From assembly GCF_022376445.1 (NCBI RefSeq), contig NW_025954976.1, positions 310,001 through 374,000 of the forward strand: a DNA stretch of 64,000 nucleotides. Reading direction: 5' to 3'. Position 1 is the stretch's first letter. Each line of letters opens with the position of its first letter. Shown here one piece after another: positions 48,802-59,166 of the stretch. Origin of the DNA: Fomitopsis serialis. Its lineage: Eukaryota > Basidiomycota > Agaricomycetes > Polyporales > Fomitopsidaceae. The position numbers and the translations under genes are program-made. The notes below the pieces were generated by a model that saw nothing but the letters and a program-made list of their open reading frames with translations, was not told the DNA's origin and did not search any database.

Positions 48802-49992
48802 ATGTCCTCAGAAACCAACGCGCGGACGTTCTTACCAGTCGAGCTTTGGCTGCACATATTCCGTCTCTCGACTCTTTCGCCTCTGACGACCCGCCTGTAT
48901 ACTGCCTCATATAGGCCGTTCCAGACCATACCGCTGGTGGCCGAGGATGAGTCCGTGACGAAGAAGACCAAGTCTGCGCTCGTCCGGGTGTGCAAGCAGT
49001 GGCGAGCGTGGGCCCTGGACCTGCTCTTCGAAGACCTCTGGATAGAGCGTCCGGAGAAGCTCTGCTCGCTTTTAGGAGACGGGTCGGATGCCGCAGGGTG
49101 CGGACGCTGGGTGCGCCGTGCCAACCTCCCGTACACAAGCTCGGCGACGGTGAGCCCCCGCCCGCTCGAGGCGATCAAGGTGCTCGAGCGGTGTCCGCGG
49201 CTCGAGGTGCTGGTGCGCAAGGGTCCGAGCCAGAGAGACTTCGACATGCGCTTCGAGTTCGCGACCGAGTGCCCTGCGCTGCCCTCGCTGAAACGCCTCG
49301 ACTGGTGGCACGTCAACGAGGCCGCCCGTTCTGGCGGGATCAACCTGCTCGGCGACGTCCTCCAGAACGCGCCGAACGTGCAGTACCTGTCCTTGGGCGG
49401 GTACGTCAGGTTCACGACCCTCTCCGTGAACGGTACCTCCATCGTGCTCCCCTCCCTGACGACTCTCCGCTTCCTACGCCTGAACGCGCAGCTCGTGCGG
49501 CAGGCGTGCTATTGGTCTATGCCCGCCCTGCGGCACATCATCATAGACACCGTGGAAGACGTAGCCGTGCTGGAGATGTTCTGGGAGTCCTTCGGCGAGC
49601 AAGTGCGCACCATCGAGCTCGGGCACTACCTGAGCTACTTCGTCTACGACTGGCTGTCCTTCATCCTCCGCGGCTGTCCCTCCGTCACGGAGCTCAACTA
49701 CTACATCCACTTCACGGCTGTGCCGACATTCGATGATGAGAAAGACACCTTCCCCCACCTCACTACGATCGGCCTCCACGCCCAGCCAAACATGATGATC
49801 GCGCCGGAGAGCTCGGGATACTGGGGGCGCATCCAGTCTCACTTCACGATGCTCTGTCGCCCCTGCTTCCCCGCTGTGAAGAGGGTATTGCTCCACGGCG
49901 ACTGGAACGGGATCATGAGTGACATCCGCTATCCCTTCCTCGTACAGCCACTGCTTGACCGCCGTATTACCATAGAACGCGTGGATGCCTAG
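48802..49992 (+). CDS. F-box-like protein, probably leucine-rich
   Basis: This is a single-exon frame of 396 codons from ATG 48802 (MSSETNARTFLPVELWLHIF). The N-terminal F-box-like LPVELWLHIFRLSTL is followed by CKQWRAWALDLLFEDLWIE. The body has irregular Leu-rich repeats (LKRLDWWHV, LLGDVLQNAPNVQYLSLGGY, LRFLRLNAQL, LRHIIIDTVEDV, VRTIELGHY) typical of Agaricomycete F-box proteins. The likely role is substrate recognition for an SCF ubiquitin ligase, which is inference. The frame stays open upstream to an ATG at 48670, adding 44 residues (MLLGGAFQQHPEHRQC...). I prefer 48802 because the F-box then lies at the usual position. A large overlapping frame at 48990-49736 is a shadow. Confidence 0.8.
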   Translation: MSSETNARTFLPVELWLHIFRLSTLSPLTTRLYTASYRPFQTIPLVAEDESVTKKTKSALVRVCKQWRAWALDLLFEDLWIERPEKLCSLLGDGSDAAGCGRWVRRANLPYTSSATVSPRPLEAIKVLERCPRLEVLVRKGPSQRDFDMRFEFATECPALPSLKRLDWWHVNEAARSGGINLLGDVLQNAPNVQYLSLGGYVRFTTLSVNGTSIVLPSLTTLRFLRLNAQLVRQACYWSMPALRHIIIDTVEDVAVLEMFWESFGEQVRTIELGHYLSYFVYDWLSFILRGCPSVTELNYYIHFTAVPTFDDEKDTFPHLTTIGLHAQPNMMIAPESSGYWGRIQSHFTMLCRPCFPAVKRVLLHGDWNGIMSDIRYPFLVQPLLDRRITIERVDA

Positions 49993-50622
49993 ACCACCTT
50001 AGATCTTGACGTAGGCTCTTGTACTAATGTAACGCGTATTGATGTAGACTCCCTACTGGTCGTTTGGATATCATGCTATTGTGCGTATGTATGCGTATGG
50101 ACAAGGATCGTAATATCATACATTTAATGCTACATTGGTAGACCGCGAGATGTCCGGAACGGATGGAAGTGGGCGCATTAAGAGTGAATTGAGTGGATTG
50201 TACAGTACGAGAGGAATTTTGGACGATAGGATGCACGACACGGAGGGTAGGTATGAAGACATGGAAGCATTGGCACCTAGACATGGAAGTGTATTCGCCT
50301 GCAGGCCCATCCAGGCAGGCGGCATGTCTGTTTGCGTCGGAGATCAGGCACATCGCTACTTGTTCAGACAAGGATTACCCTCACGCTGCGGTGTCCTTCC
50401 CATCTGCCAGTGCCAATTGAGGCCTTCGCAAATGGCGCTGCTACCGGCGGCGGCGGCTTGGAGCCGGAGGGCGCATCGCACTTGATCGAGGCACGGAGCC
50501 GACGTAGTGTGTGACATTAGGTAGGTGAGCTGGTGCAATGCTCTCCAATATAGCGTCGTTGGATGCCCCTGCTCGTGCGGCAGGGAAAGGCCTGCCCATG
50601 ACCCTGACGTCTGGATTGTTGT
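49993..50622. other. convergent intergenic region, no gene recognised
   Basis: Between the stops of the F-box gene (+) and the Cys4 hypothetical (-). Frames present are short and motif-free. Confidence 0.4.
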
Positions 50623-51216
50623 TCAGCCGTAGAAATACAAGAGAGAACGTAATGGCGGACCTCTGACAACAGGCTGTGCCGTAGGCGCGGATCCCGAGGG
50701 GTGTATCCCATTGTATCGAATGTGCTGCCTTGTGCTGCTGGGAACAGGCGGGGCTGCGGCTTGTGACTGGTAGCGTTGCACATCATCGCGGCGAGATTGT
50801 CCTCCACGGTACATTTGTGCAGCATATTGCGCCGGCAGTCGAGGCGGATCACGGCAGTAGTCACACATCCTTATTCTTGCGGCAGTATCTGACTGTGGAA
50901 CAAAGTCCCGGCCACAACCGCTGCATCGCGCTCTTATAGTTGGGAACGGCGGTGGCACCACGTCTGTTTGCGGGAGGTAAGCTGCCGCATGGCCTCCAGC
51001 GTAAGATTGGTAGTGCGATCGCCGCTCGGGAGTTGTGGAGAGGTCCATTGGGAAAATTAGGTCTGACGAGCCGCGTGAGGATGCAGAGCGTGCACTTTCA
51101 CTTGTATCGGAACCTTCTCTAAATGCGTACCGCGAGTTGCGGGCGTGCGACGCATTCGAGGATGGAATGGGCATGGGCTGGGAGCGCGGTGGGTTGAAGG
51201 ATGGCAGTTGCGGCAT
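50623..51216 (-). CDS. hypothetical protein with a Cys4 zinc-ribbon-like motif
   Basis: This is an intronless 197-codon frame from ATG 51216 (MPQLPSFNPPRSQPMPIPSS). It is mostly disordered: Ser/Arg/Pro-rich with SESARSASSRGSSDL. In the middle is a CxxC...CxxC motif, CSGCGRDFVPQSDTAARIRM then CDYC, which could bind zinc. The C-terminal half is Gln/Pro/Arg-rich and ends RGPPLRSLLYFYG. I do not recognise a family. The spaced cysteine pairs and the length of the clean frame argue that it is a real gene. Confidence 0.6.
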   Translation of the reverse strand: MPQLPSFNPPRSQPMPIPSSNASHARNSRYAFREGSDTSESARSASSRGSSDLIFPMDLSTTPERRSHYQSYAGGHAAAYLPQTDVVPPPFPTIRARCSGCGRDFVPQSDTAARIRMCDYCRDPPRLPAQYAAQMYRGGQSRRDDVQRYQSQAAAPPVPSSTRQHIRYNGIHPSGSAPTAQPVVRGPPLRSLLYFYG

Positions 51217-52657
51217 CTATCCTGGTACGCGTTGTCGGCCGAAGTTTGACTGCCAGTGCGAAGTGTTTGAAGGGGCGGGTTGGGAGGTTCGAAGCAATGG
51301 ATCGGGCTTTATAGCCCGCCGTCTGTTGCCCCAATGGGTGCCCACTGGATTGCTTGTCGTCGTCGAGACATTATGGAAGGAGGAAAACGTGAGGGTGAAC
51401 ACTTCTTAAGTCATATGCGAGAGCTGTGGAGGAATCCGAGTATGGTAAGCAGTACCTTCCGCGGAATCGTCCGAAAGGCACCGTCCATCGAGCGGCGGAC
51501 AACTGCGCGAACGCGCCGATGTTCTATAACGGAGGATGAGGTCGAAATTGCACGAAAGAGGCAGGGGAAATCAACATACACCGGCGCTAAACACAGCCAA
51601 AGACGGCTGTGTTCGCTCAACTGGCAGGTGCCACTAACTGACTCCAGTGGTTCCCGCAAGCTTGATGCATATCTCAGGTAATACACGACAGCGCTGGCTG
51701 ACGAGACATGAGTGCATGAACTCTAAATGCCGTCACAGAGGAATTAATTCGAAACGCACTGGACCGGCGACCAAACATCCAATGTTCAAGCTCACATGGG
51801 GAGGTTCCCGAGGCTGATAACCGGGATGTAATTTTGGTCACATTGTTTGATTACAGTACCTTCGGGGAGGAAGGTTACGCGTACAGTTGCTGTACAGCGA
51901 AGCAGTGCCATTGCCCACCACTGGGCCTTGGACAAAAGGGTAGGGTGAGGGTGACAACTTCTCCATATGCGGATAATCAATACGCAGCAAGACAATCACG
52001 GCAGTTTGTTGTCGTCTTCCATTGTATCCAGAGAGGAAATCCTCGCCGGAGTGGCGACCCATCAGCCAATACCGCTATTGTTCGCTGCAAACCGTCATAC
52101 GTGCCAGCTGTTTGGTACCTCTCTTGCTGTCAGGCATAATCTGCTCGCGTCAGTGAAAATATCGTCCGACAGGCCGTGCTGAATGTGAAGCGTAGCACCT
52201 ACCAATTGCGATCACGGCCCATACGGAAGGTATGGCTTCCGCCGCTATTGAATATTGACGCCGGACAAAAGTGGACAAGGACCGACCGCAAGAGCAGCGA
52301 CGCTGGGGAGAAATGAGCTAAGGGGACATCAACTGTTTGACCCGCCAGCGTCCACTGACATCGGCGGAACAAGTTCGAAGTCTACTTCGACCAGCATCAA
52401 GAAGCTCTGTGAGGGCTCTATCGTCATCGACATGCACCTAAGACGCACGTTTATCAATGGCCGTCTCCCTCAGCGTCCCCCAAACTAGAAAGCGAGACAG
52501 GAAATGGCCACTTACCGCCAGATGGGCGCCGCTGATACAGCCTTACTACATGTTTCAAGCACGAGCTAGATGTTAAATAGGCATCTGATCATTGAAGATA
52601 ATGCGACTCCAGTATGATAATCGCTCTGCGATGGGATTGTCCGAACAATCACCACGC
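51217..52657. other. 1.4-kb intergenic region, no gene recognised
   Basis: Open frames (for example around 51280-51681) have no motif or spliceable context that I can support. No RNA gene signature was noticed. Confidence 0.4.
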
Positions 52658-53478
52658 CTACTTGAGCTGCCGAATCTTCGAACGCGTCAACTGGAACACA
52701 GGGCTCGTCAGTATGGGTGATGCATAGACGATGACATGTGGCTCGTACCCGTCGACGCTTCTTCAGTCTGTAAGGTACAATCAGCATCGGCCCTATGTCG
52801 TCAAGATAGAATGGTGACTCACTTATGCGTCCTCATCTTCTTCTTCCGCTTCCTCTTCGTGCTGTCCATATACACCTCAAACTCGGCCTCGGCCAGCTTG
52901 ACCTCCTCCGCTCGTCCCTTGGTGACATCCAACCCAAGGCGATGCAATGTCTGCTCCCAAGACATCGATGCCCCAATCCTGTTCACCACCATGGCTCGTG
53001 CGAGCTGCCGCGCGGTCTCCGCATCGTCCTCCGCGGACACTTCTGGAGGCTCGGCGAAGCCGTCCACAGAAGTCGAGCTTGACTTAAGCGTGTCGGGCGG
53101 TGATGATGATGGCGATATTTCAAAGATAGAGGACGCCGGTTGAGAGGCGAGAAGGAGAGGCCGATGCAAGGAAAAGAATTGATGGAGCTTGAGGTCTTGG
53201 GGGTTGAATACGGGGTGAATTGGTGTCACCGAAGAAGGATGTATGGACGACAAGCCCTCAGTAGCTAGCGGTGTGCCATGCTGCTGAGATGTGGATTGAT
53301 CCTTCGCGGATACCGCATCGCTAGATGGGTTTGATACGTCGACCTTGCCCTTGCCAGTGCTGGGCGAGACCTTGGGGGGCTTGGCCGAGTTGAAGTAACG
53401 TCCTCCGGGCTTGGAGAAGACGGAGTATGCTCTGCGCGCTGCAGGGAGCGGCCTGAGCAGCTGGCTCAGGATGGCCAT
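52658..53478 (-). CDS. COX24: mitochondrial small-subunit ribosomal protein mS38 (Cox24/AURKAIP1 domain)
   Basis: ATG 53478 gives MAILSQLLRPLPAARRAYSV, a mitochondrial presequence. A Ser/Pro-rich linker follows, then FAEPPEVSAEDDAETARQLA and EVYMDSTKRKRKKKMRTHK. This basic block is the mS38 signature that threads into mitochondrial small-subunit rRNA. The block continues across an intron (GTGAGT...ACAG) to LKKRRR. A second intron (GTACGA...TCCAG) then leads to a tiny last exon, LTRSKIRQLK, with stop TAG at 52658-52660. Without that second intron the frame would run on into unrelated sequence. The resulting KLKKRRRLTRSK ending is what the family shows. Role in mitoribosome assembly and mRNA-specific translation is by homology. 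Confidence 0.82.
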
Positions 53479-53771
53479 GAAGGGAGAGGTGTTGCCTGCC
53501 GTATTAGACCGTCGAGGTGCGAGTCCTACGCGCAACAGAAAAGCACGTGCACGGTGGCGCTACCACAGCCAGCTCGCTCTCGCTCAGGCGCGTCCTTAAG
53601 CCCAGCTCAGGCCCTCGACACATTCGTCTCCAGAACAGCATCAATTCCAGCCACACAAAGAAAATGGATGGCTACAGCATGTGGCATACATACACTAGTC
53701 CATCACTATATGCGATGTATACTGTCCAGCTGACAAGCAGCTACATGTCATAGCGAACGATACGAGGTGGT

Positions 53772-54848
53772 CTAGGTGACGGTAACGATTTGTCCCTTCC
53801 CATCCTTCAGGATGACGAGTTCGCAGTCAATCTTCTCTCCTGTATCCCCACAGACAACGTCCGTTGTGTCAACAGAATCAAACTTCACTTGGCGTAATTC
53901 GATGAACGAGCGTCCGAGTACAACGTCGAAATGGGACTCCTCGGAAAGATAGACACTGTGCGTCGTCTTCGTACGGCCCACAGTGACTGGCCATTTGCCA
54001 ATGCTACACATTTGTCAGAGTGTATTGAAGGGTTATGGGAATGGGGGACGCACTTGACCAACCCTCCATACCCATAATGGCCGGGAGCTGCATCAGCAGG
54101 TATGAAACCGTGCTTGATGGCAAACTTGCGGGATATGTATACATGGCGATACCCGGATTTGAGCAGCATGCGAACTAAGGCCCACATGAGTGCAAGTCGG
54201 GACTAGCAGTCCATAGAACATACCGGTCTTCGCGGGACCAATGCCACCCACGATAGTCCGCACTCCGTTCTCGTTATGGAACTGCTCAATTCGCGCTTGT
54301 GTTCGGCGGCTCATTTCTCGCTTTCGAGCTTGCACAGTTTTGCGTGTACGTTTGCTGGACTTTGTGGACCCCTTTACAGAAAGCGGAGGAGATGGTCCTG
54401 TGTCTTGGCGCGAAACATGTAGAACGAAGGATTCCGATATGCCGGAGGAGCAGGCTGTGGCTCGTCCGGATTCCGCACGTGTAGGACCGGCGATTGATCA
54501 CTTTCGGGCGTAGCAGACTTTGCCTCCACATGAAGATGGTATAGTCGGAGTCTAGAAGCCATCAGCAGCAATGTACCAAGTCACTCGAGGACGCACCATC
54601 GTCAAGGTTCCAGATACTGCCATTCCACGAGTACTTCACCCAGCCTGACTTGACACGCCGACCGGTGAATTCGACGAAGGTCTTGGTGGTGAGCTTCTCG
54701 AACAAGGTTTCAAGAGTATCATCATCTGAAGCATCCAGGTGTGAGATTCTGCTGCTGCTGCTGGTTCGTGATCGAACGCACTCGTGTGGACTATCGAGAA
54801 GGACGAGACGGGCGTGTGCACATTGAGGATCGGCGGAGGAGCGTCCAT
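53772..54848 (-). CDS. conserved Agaricomycete protein with a retropepsin-like C-terminal segment
   Basis: Exons from ATG 54848 read MDAPPPILNVHTPVSSFSIV, a segment with WVKYSWNGSIWNLDD around 54640-54600, and HVRNPDEPQPAPPAYRNPSF. Then come ARIEQFHNENGVRTIVGGIG, RMLLKSGYRHVYISRKFAIK, HGFIPADAAPGHYGYGGLV and GKWPVTVGRTKTTHSVYLSE, then SHFDVVLGRSFIELRQVKF and ELVILKDGKGQIVTVT (stop 53772). The block around YISRKFAxKHGF...VGRTxTxHSVYL...FDVVLGRSF has the spacing of a retroviral-type aspartic protease fold (ligand strand, then DxxLGxxF). The expected DTG/DSG catalytic triplet is not obvious in the part I can read. I recall similar proteins in other mushrooms without known function. Confidence 0.65.
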
Positions 54849-55210
54849 GATGGAGGCTAGTGTGAGCAAGATGGAAGGACGAAGAGCTAGTAGGCAGGAT
54901 ATATATATCTCACACTAATCATCCCGAGTTCTGAGCCAGCCCTCTCAGACTCCACGACGGATAAGTATCGCGCGTGTTGGCCTTCCGTCGGCAGTCGGAC
55001 AGGGATGGCGGAGGCTATATAGGAGAACGTCTGGTACGCAGGCGCCCGGGCAGTTCCCGCGTCAAAAGCGCTCCACGTGACCGCGCTGCAACAATTTGGC
55101 TTTCCTCGCCTGCCAGTGCTTTCTTCCAACTTGCTGCTCAATCGAGTGAACAGCCTGCCGACCAAGGATCCGAGGAAGTGAGGTCGTACGAAACAACCAC
55201 ACCAAAACAT
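54849..55210. other. divergent promoter region between the retropepsin-like gene and SNU13
   Basis: No gene recognised. A short TA-rich stretch (ATATATAT near 54900) and CTATATAGG near 55014 could contribute to core promoters. Confidence 0.35.
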
Positions 55211-55753
55211 ATGGCCGATCCATCGTCTCGCCCGAAGGCATGGCCTCTGGCCGGTGCTCAGCTCAACGACCAAGTAGGTCTTTCTTCGCATACTACACTT
55301 GTGGCTACCGTCTGAAACAGGGCATTGTAGATCCTAGATCTGGTCGAGAGGGCCTCTCAGTTAAGCAGCTCAAGAAGGGTGCTAACGAAGGTACGTAGGC
55401 TGGATATGCACTCTGGCCGCCTCACATTGTACTTCAGCCACCAAGACCCTCAACCGAGGTATCTCAGAGGTCATCATTCTGACGGCCGATACGGAGCCTC
55501 TGGAGATCTTGCTTCATTTGCCTCTGCTGTGCGAGGAGAAGGCGAGCCCTCTCTTATGTGGGCATCTTTTGAATCGTGCTGACGTATTTTATAGAACGTC
55601 CAGTACGTTTTCGTCGCCTCGAAGGCAGCTCTGGGTCGTGCTTGTGGTGTCTCGCGGCCCGTCATCGCTGCCAGCATCACAACAAACGAAAACAAGGAGC
55701 TGCAGAGCCAGATACAGACGATCAAAAGGGCCATCGACCAACTGATGTATTAG
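55211..55753 (+). CDS. SNU13: 15.5K/NHP2L1 RNA-binding protein, with one apparent frame break
   Basis: Snu13 binds kink-turns in U4 snRNA and box C/D snoRNAs. ATG 55211 gives [20 protein letters not shown]. After an intron come [11 protein letters not shown] and then, one base out of frame, KQLKKGANE. One base is missing at about 55361 (CTCAGTTAAGCAG), and no intron fits. The next exons are intact: [55 protein letters not shown] and [10 protein letters not shown], ending RAIDQLMY at 55753. The intron 55542-55594 appears to be GC-AG (GCGAGC...ATAG), since CEEK|NVQYVFV is the family join. Because SNU13 is essential and otherwise perfect, the break is most simply a sequencing deletion. Confidence 0.94.
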
Positions 55754-55971
55754 TCGAGCCCGCCTGGCTTCCCTGTGGAATTACCTGAATGTGTGTGGTA
55801 CATATGTTCATGAAATGCACCCGATGCATTTTGTACTGTACTGTGCTCAATATTCAATGGCAATCTGAGCTGAGTGTTGGACCCCGGTTGATTGTGCAAT
55901 ACGACATGATATACAACAGCAAGATAGGTAAGGAAGAGAATACGACGAAACCCAACTCCCGTATGATGCCA

Positions 55972-56829
55972 CTACTTTGGTATGTTCTCTCGTGCTTGCT
56001 GCCTGATTCTCCGCCTGTGTCATGGGAATCAACAATGAATCGCAAGAAGACGAAGACGAAGCGTGCGTACTCATAAGCGACTCTATCATTCCTATGTCCT
56101 CCATTCAGCGCAATACAAGACAAGACAAGACAAAACAGCGTACTTGAACATCGTGTAAGCATCACTTTGTGCGGGGTCGTTCACGTTTGGATCGTTCAGG
56201 AGGTCCTGAATTCCCAGTAGCACCTATACGAGATGAACGATGGCTCGCTGTGAATGGAGGCAAAGACGAACCTGTTTGATGGTAATGGCAGGCTTCCATG
56301 ACTTCTCCTCATCGAGAATGGATAGACAGACGGTGCCAGATGGGTATACGTTGGGATGGAAGAGCGGTGGCGCGAACTTGCCTGCATCAGGTGAGCGTCC
56401 GCATCTACTTCTGAAGCATGCGAGGTGCTTACATTTCGGCGGCTTCGAGGGGTAGTCTGGGTTCTACTGTGAGTTCGCGCGCCATCTCCGACGTAAAACT
56501 AGAGCACTACCTTCCGGGAAGATCATCATGAGTTTATACACACCGCCTTCCCAGGGCGTCTGCATCCATCCGACGACCATCGTGTCAAACCTCCTGCTGG
56601 CCCGGCAATCACTCAGGACGCACCCCCTGTTTACCCGGAATCCCAACCTCCCACTCCAGGAGATTCATGGATCCATCCGCCGCTTTGGTTGGCTTGGCGT
56701 AGAATCCCTACAACCAGCGCGTAGTCAGACTTTGCCCGAGGCCACTCAGACATTCCCGCGCACAAATGGATGGTCTTTGCGCCACTGTTTGCGTTCTTCA
56801 GCCAGACGAGCTCTGCAGATGCCGGACAT
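55972..56829 (-). CDS. UBC9: SUMO-conjugating enzyme Ubc9
   Basis: The E2 for SUMO reads cleanly from ATG 56829. Blocks in order: [82 protein letters not shown] and [19 protein letters not shown]. The active-site Cys follows GTV in the last of these. Then [37 protein letters not shown], a 21-nt micro-exon (NDRVAYE) and a final exon [13 protein letters not shown] ending at TAG 55972-55974. At least seven introns. This is a useful internal control: every exon joins in frame with no indel, unlike SNU13 just upstream. A short ACAAG tandem (about 56113-56137) lies in its intron. Confidence 0.95.
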
Positions 56830-57563
56830 AGCGAGTAGAAGGGGACAGGACAGCAGGGCAGGAAACCGTTCGAGGTCAAGCTGCAAACGGCGGCAGACGA
56901 TCGCACACGAGCGCCTTGACGCGATCACCAGTATGTTGCTTAGTCAGCGACGCGTCCTGCCATGCTAGGTTTGGCTCTGGCTGGCTCATGTGAACTACTT
57001 TGCAGGGTGACACCAAGCGCGCCAGGCCACTGCTAGCACCAGCGTTTGCAAGGAAGATACTCGCTTGACTTCGCTCGCAGGCCCCGGGTTAACGCCACCG
57101 ACCGCCTCCTGCCTTGGTGGTTTTGGCTTAGGCCACATCGCCATCAAGAATCATTGACAGAACGCGACCGTCGACGGAGAACGGAGATACTGGTCCAGCT
57201 AAAATCGCCCGAGAAGTCTTATCTGAGCTCGAGACTGGTATCCGACTTGGTCACTGAGTCACAGAAGAGCTTCATTTGGCACCAAGCCTGACTCCAGCCT
57301 GTTCCCAGCAGCATCTTCCCATAACACACGCCCTTCTCCCATCCAAGCGCGCTCTTCTCCTCGCCGGTTTCGACATGTAGAGGATGTTGATAGGCTCTGC
57401 TATCAAATTGGACATCCCCGGCGCCCAGTGCCACTCATCAACAATGTACGTACGCTGACTAGGTCCTTCCGGAGTATATAACTTCGGAGGCCCCCAACTC
57501 CAAGATCATGCGGACACTCACCCATCTGGCCCTTCCAGCGTACACACGACGGCTGCGACTGAT
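56830..57563. other. intergenic between UBC9 and the methyltransferase
   Basis: Divergent promoter interval. Open frames on either strand (for example minus 57219-57434) show no family resemblance. Confidence 0.4.
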
Positions 57564-59166
57564 ATGGACTCGAGCATCTCCGAGGACCGCGACGACGATA
57601 CTGAATCAACAATGTCTGATGTACAGATCGGCAGTCCCGCACCTTCCCTCTACTCTTTCTCCTCATCGGTAGATGAGAGATTCATGGTATGTTTGACGTA
57701 TATCAAGCCGAGACATGGCTATAGACTGCTCTCGATCTAGCTACGTAGCGTATACGGACGTATACTGAACAGTCAAAATGACGTGAGTGTCATCCAGGCT
57801 ACCGTTTGCTTCGCACTGACGCCGTCATAGACATATTTCCTCCCGGCGGTGAGGTCCCCTCGTATGCTTCTTGTCAGGAAACACTGATGGGCAGACCCTG
57901 ATCAAGGATCTCGAAGAGCACAGACGCCTGGATATACAACACCATCAATACACATTAATTCTCGGGCGGCTGTATCCTGCCCCGGACTTGGTATGGCGAG
58001 CCTTGAGACCGCGTCTCGATCGTCGACCTGCAATTCTCGATGTCGGCACGGGAAGTGGGAGCTGGCGAGTCATCCACGTTCCTTGTAAGTATGTACCTGA
58101 TCCTACAATACGCACAGGGCAGTAGACATGGCCCGAGAGTTTCCCCACTGCGACGTAGTTGGCATTGACCTGGCACCACCAAGAATAGATGGGTATGTGA
58201 AGTAGGCGGGTGCATTCTCGTGTTCTGCTCAAATGACTTTTGTAGCAAAGTACCTAGTAATTGCCGGTGCGTTTCATTGACCCCGAACCTAAACCAGTCT
58301 ATTGAACATCTTCAAGGTTTGAGATCGACGATGTAGGTTGATCATGTGAACCAGAATATGGCATACTGAAGGCCTGTAGGCGAACCTAGGGTTCCCTCAT
58401 TACACCGAGTCCTTCGATGTCGTACACGCTCGAGCGATTTCGGCAGGTGTATGGTCTGTTTCAGCCACCTTCTCCCGCACCCACTAATTTTCCGCTTCAA
58501 AGATCCGCGATTTTCCTTGCCTACTTCGCGAGCTAGCGGGGACTCTCCGGCCTGGTGGAATATTGCTTCTAGGGGACGGCGAGCAGCAGTTGTATGACGA
58601 AAACCAGAGACCAATGGCCTTCACGGATCCAGACGCACCGAGTATTTCCTGGCTTCAAAAGGTGTTCTTCGCCACCTATAACGCGATGAAGAATCGCGGG
58701 GGGAACATCGATTCGCCATCCATGAGTCCGACCTGGCTCCGTGCCATCGACTGTTTGACAGACGTCGGCTGGCACAAAGAATTCATTCCCATAGGACCTT
58801 GGGCATACGGTACTTCTCTTCTACGTCGCCCGCAGATTACCCGGCGCTGACAGTCTTCGCCCAGAGGATGAACGGGAGCGCGTCCTGTCCGAACTATGTC
58901 GCGAGAATTGCCTGAGGTATATTTCTACCCTAGCTCCTCTGCTTCTGAGGTAAGGTTCCTACATACCTCTGAGGAGAGTAGATGTCTTACGGAGCTGATT
59001 ACTATCCGATAGCGAAGGGTATCTTCCTGAGAGTGTAGATCAGATGTGTCGAGAAGCTACTGCGGAACTACGTGAGCTTCGCACGCGTATCTACACTCGC
59101 TGGAATTTTGCCTGGGCCGTGAAAAGACCTCCGATCGGGACCGGTGTCAACAACGTAGAACATTGA
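57564..59166 (+). CDS. LaeA-like SAM-dependent methyltransferase
   Basis: ATG 57564 gives MDSSISEDRDDDTESTMSDV. The following exons carry SPAPSLYSFSSSVDERFM, LRSVYGRILNSQND, then QHHQYTLILGRLYPAPDLVW. SAM-binding motif I is RRPAILDVGTGSGSW, followed by DMAREFPHCDVVGIDLAPP, SFDVVHARAISAG, then DFPCLLRELAGTLRPGGILL and LGDGEQQLYDENQRP. Later blocks are IGPWAY, then ERVLSELCRENCL and RPPIGTGVNNVEH, with stop TGA 59164-59166. This order matches the class I methyltransferases of Agaricomycetes that resemble LaeA, often near secondary-metabolism genes, but no such cluster is visible here. Substrate unknown. Some internal joins (near 58200-58400 and 58810) were not fixed and could hide an indel. Confidence 0.82.

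Noticed and set aside
48990..49736. 248-codon frame overlapping the F-box gene
   Set aside because: Arg/Ala-rich +1 shadow of a well-supported F-box coding exon on the same strand.
51270..51320. GGTTCGA stretches examined as possible tRNA B-boxes (here, 4570 and 44389)
   Set aside because: None is paired with an A-box or a cloverleaf at the right spacing, and the 44389 case is coding. No tRNA is claimed.
53772..54848. Possible retrotransposon protease gene
   Set aside because: No reverse transcriptase, integrase, gag or LTR is nearby and the gene has several host-like introns, so it is annotated as a host gene with a retropepsin-like segment.
56113..56137. ACAAG tandem repeat
   Set aside because: A short microsatellite inside a UBC9 intron; too small to be more than replication slippage.
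57564..59166. Secondary-metabolite gene cluster around the LaeA-like methyltransferase
   Set aside because: Its neighbours are UBC9 and PRE2. No polyketide synthase, NRPS, terpene cyclase or P450 is present.
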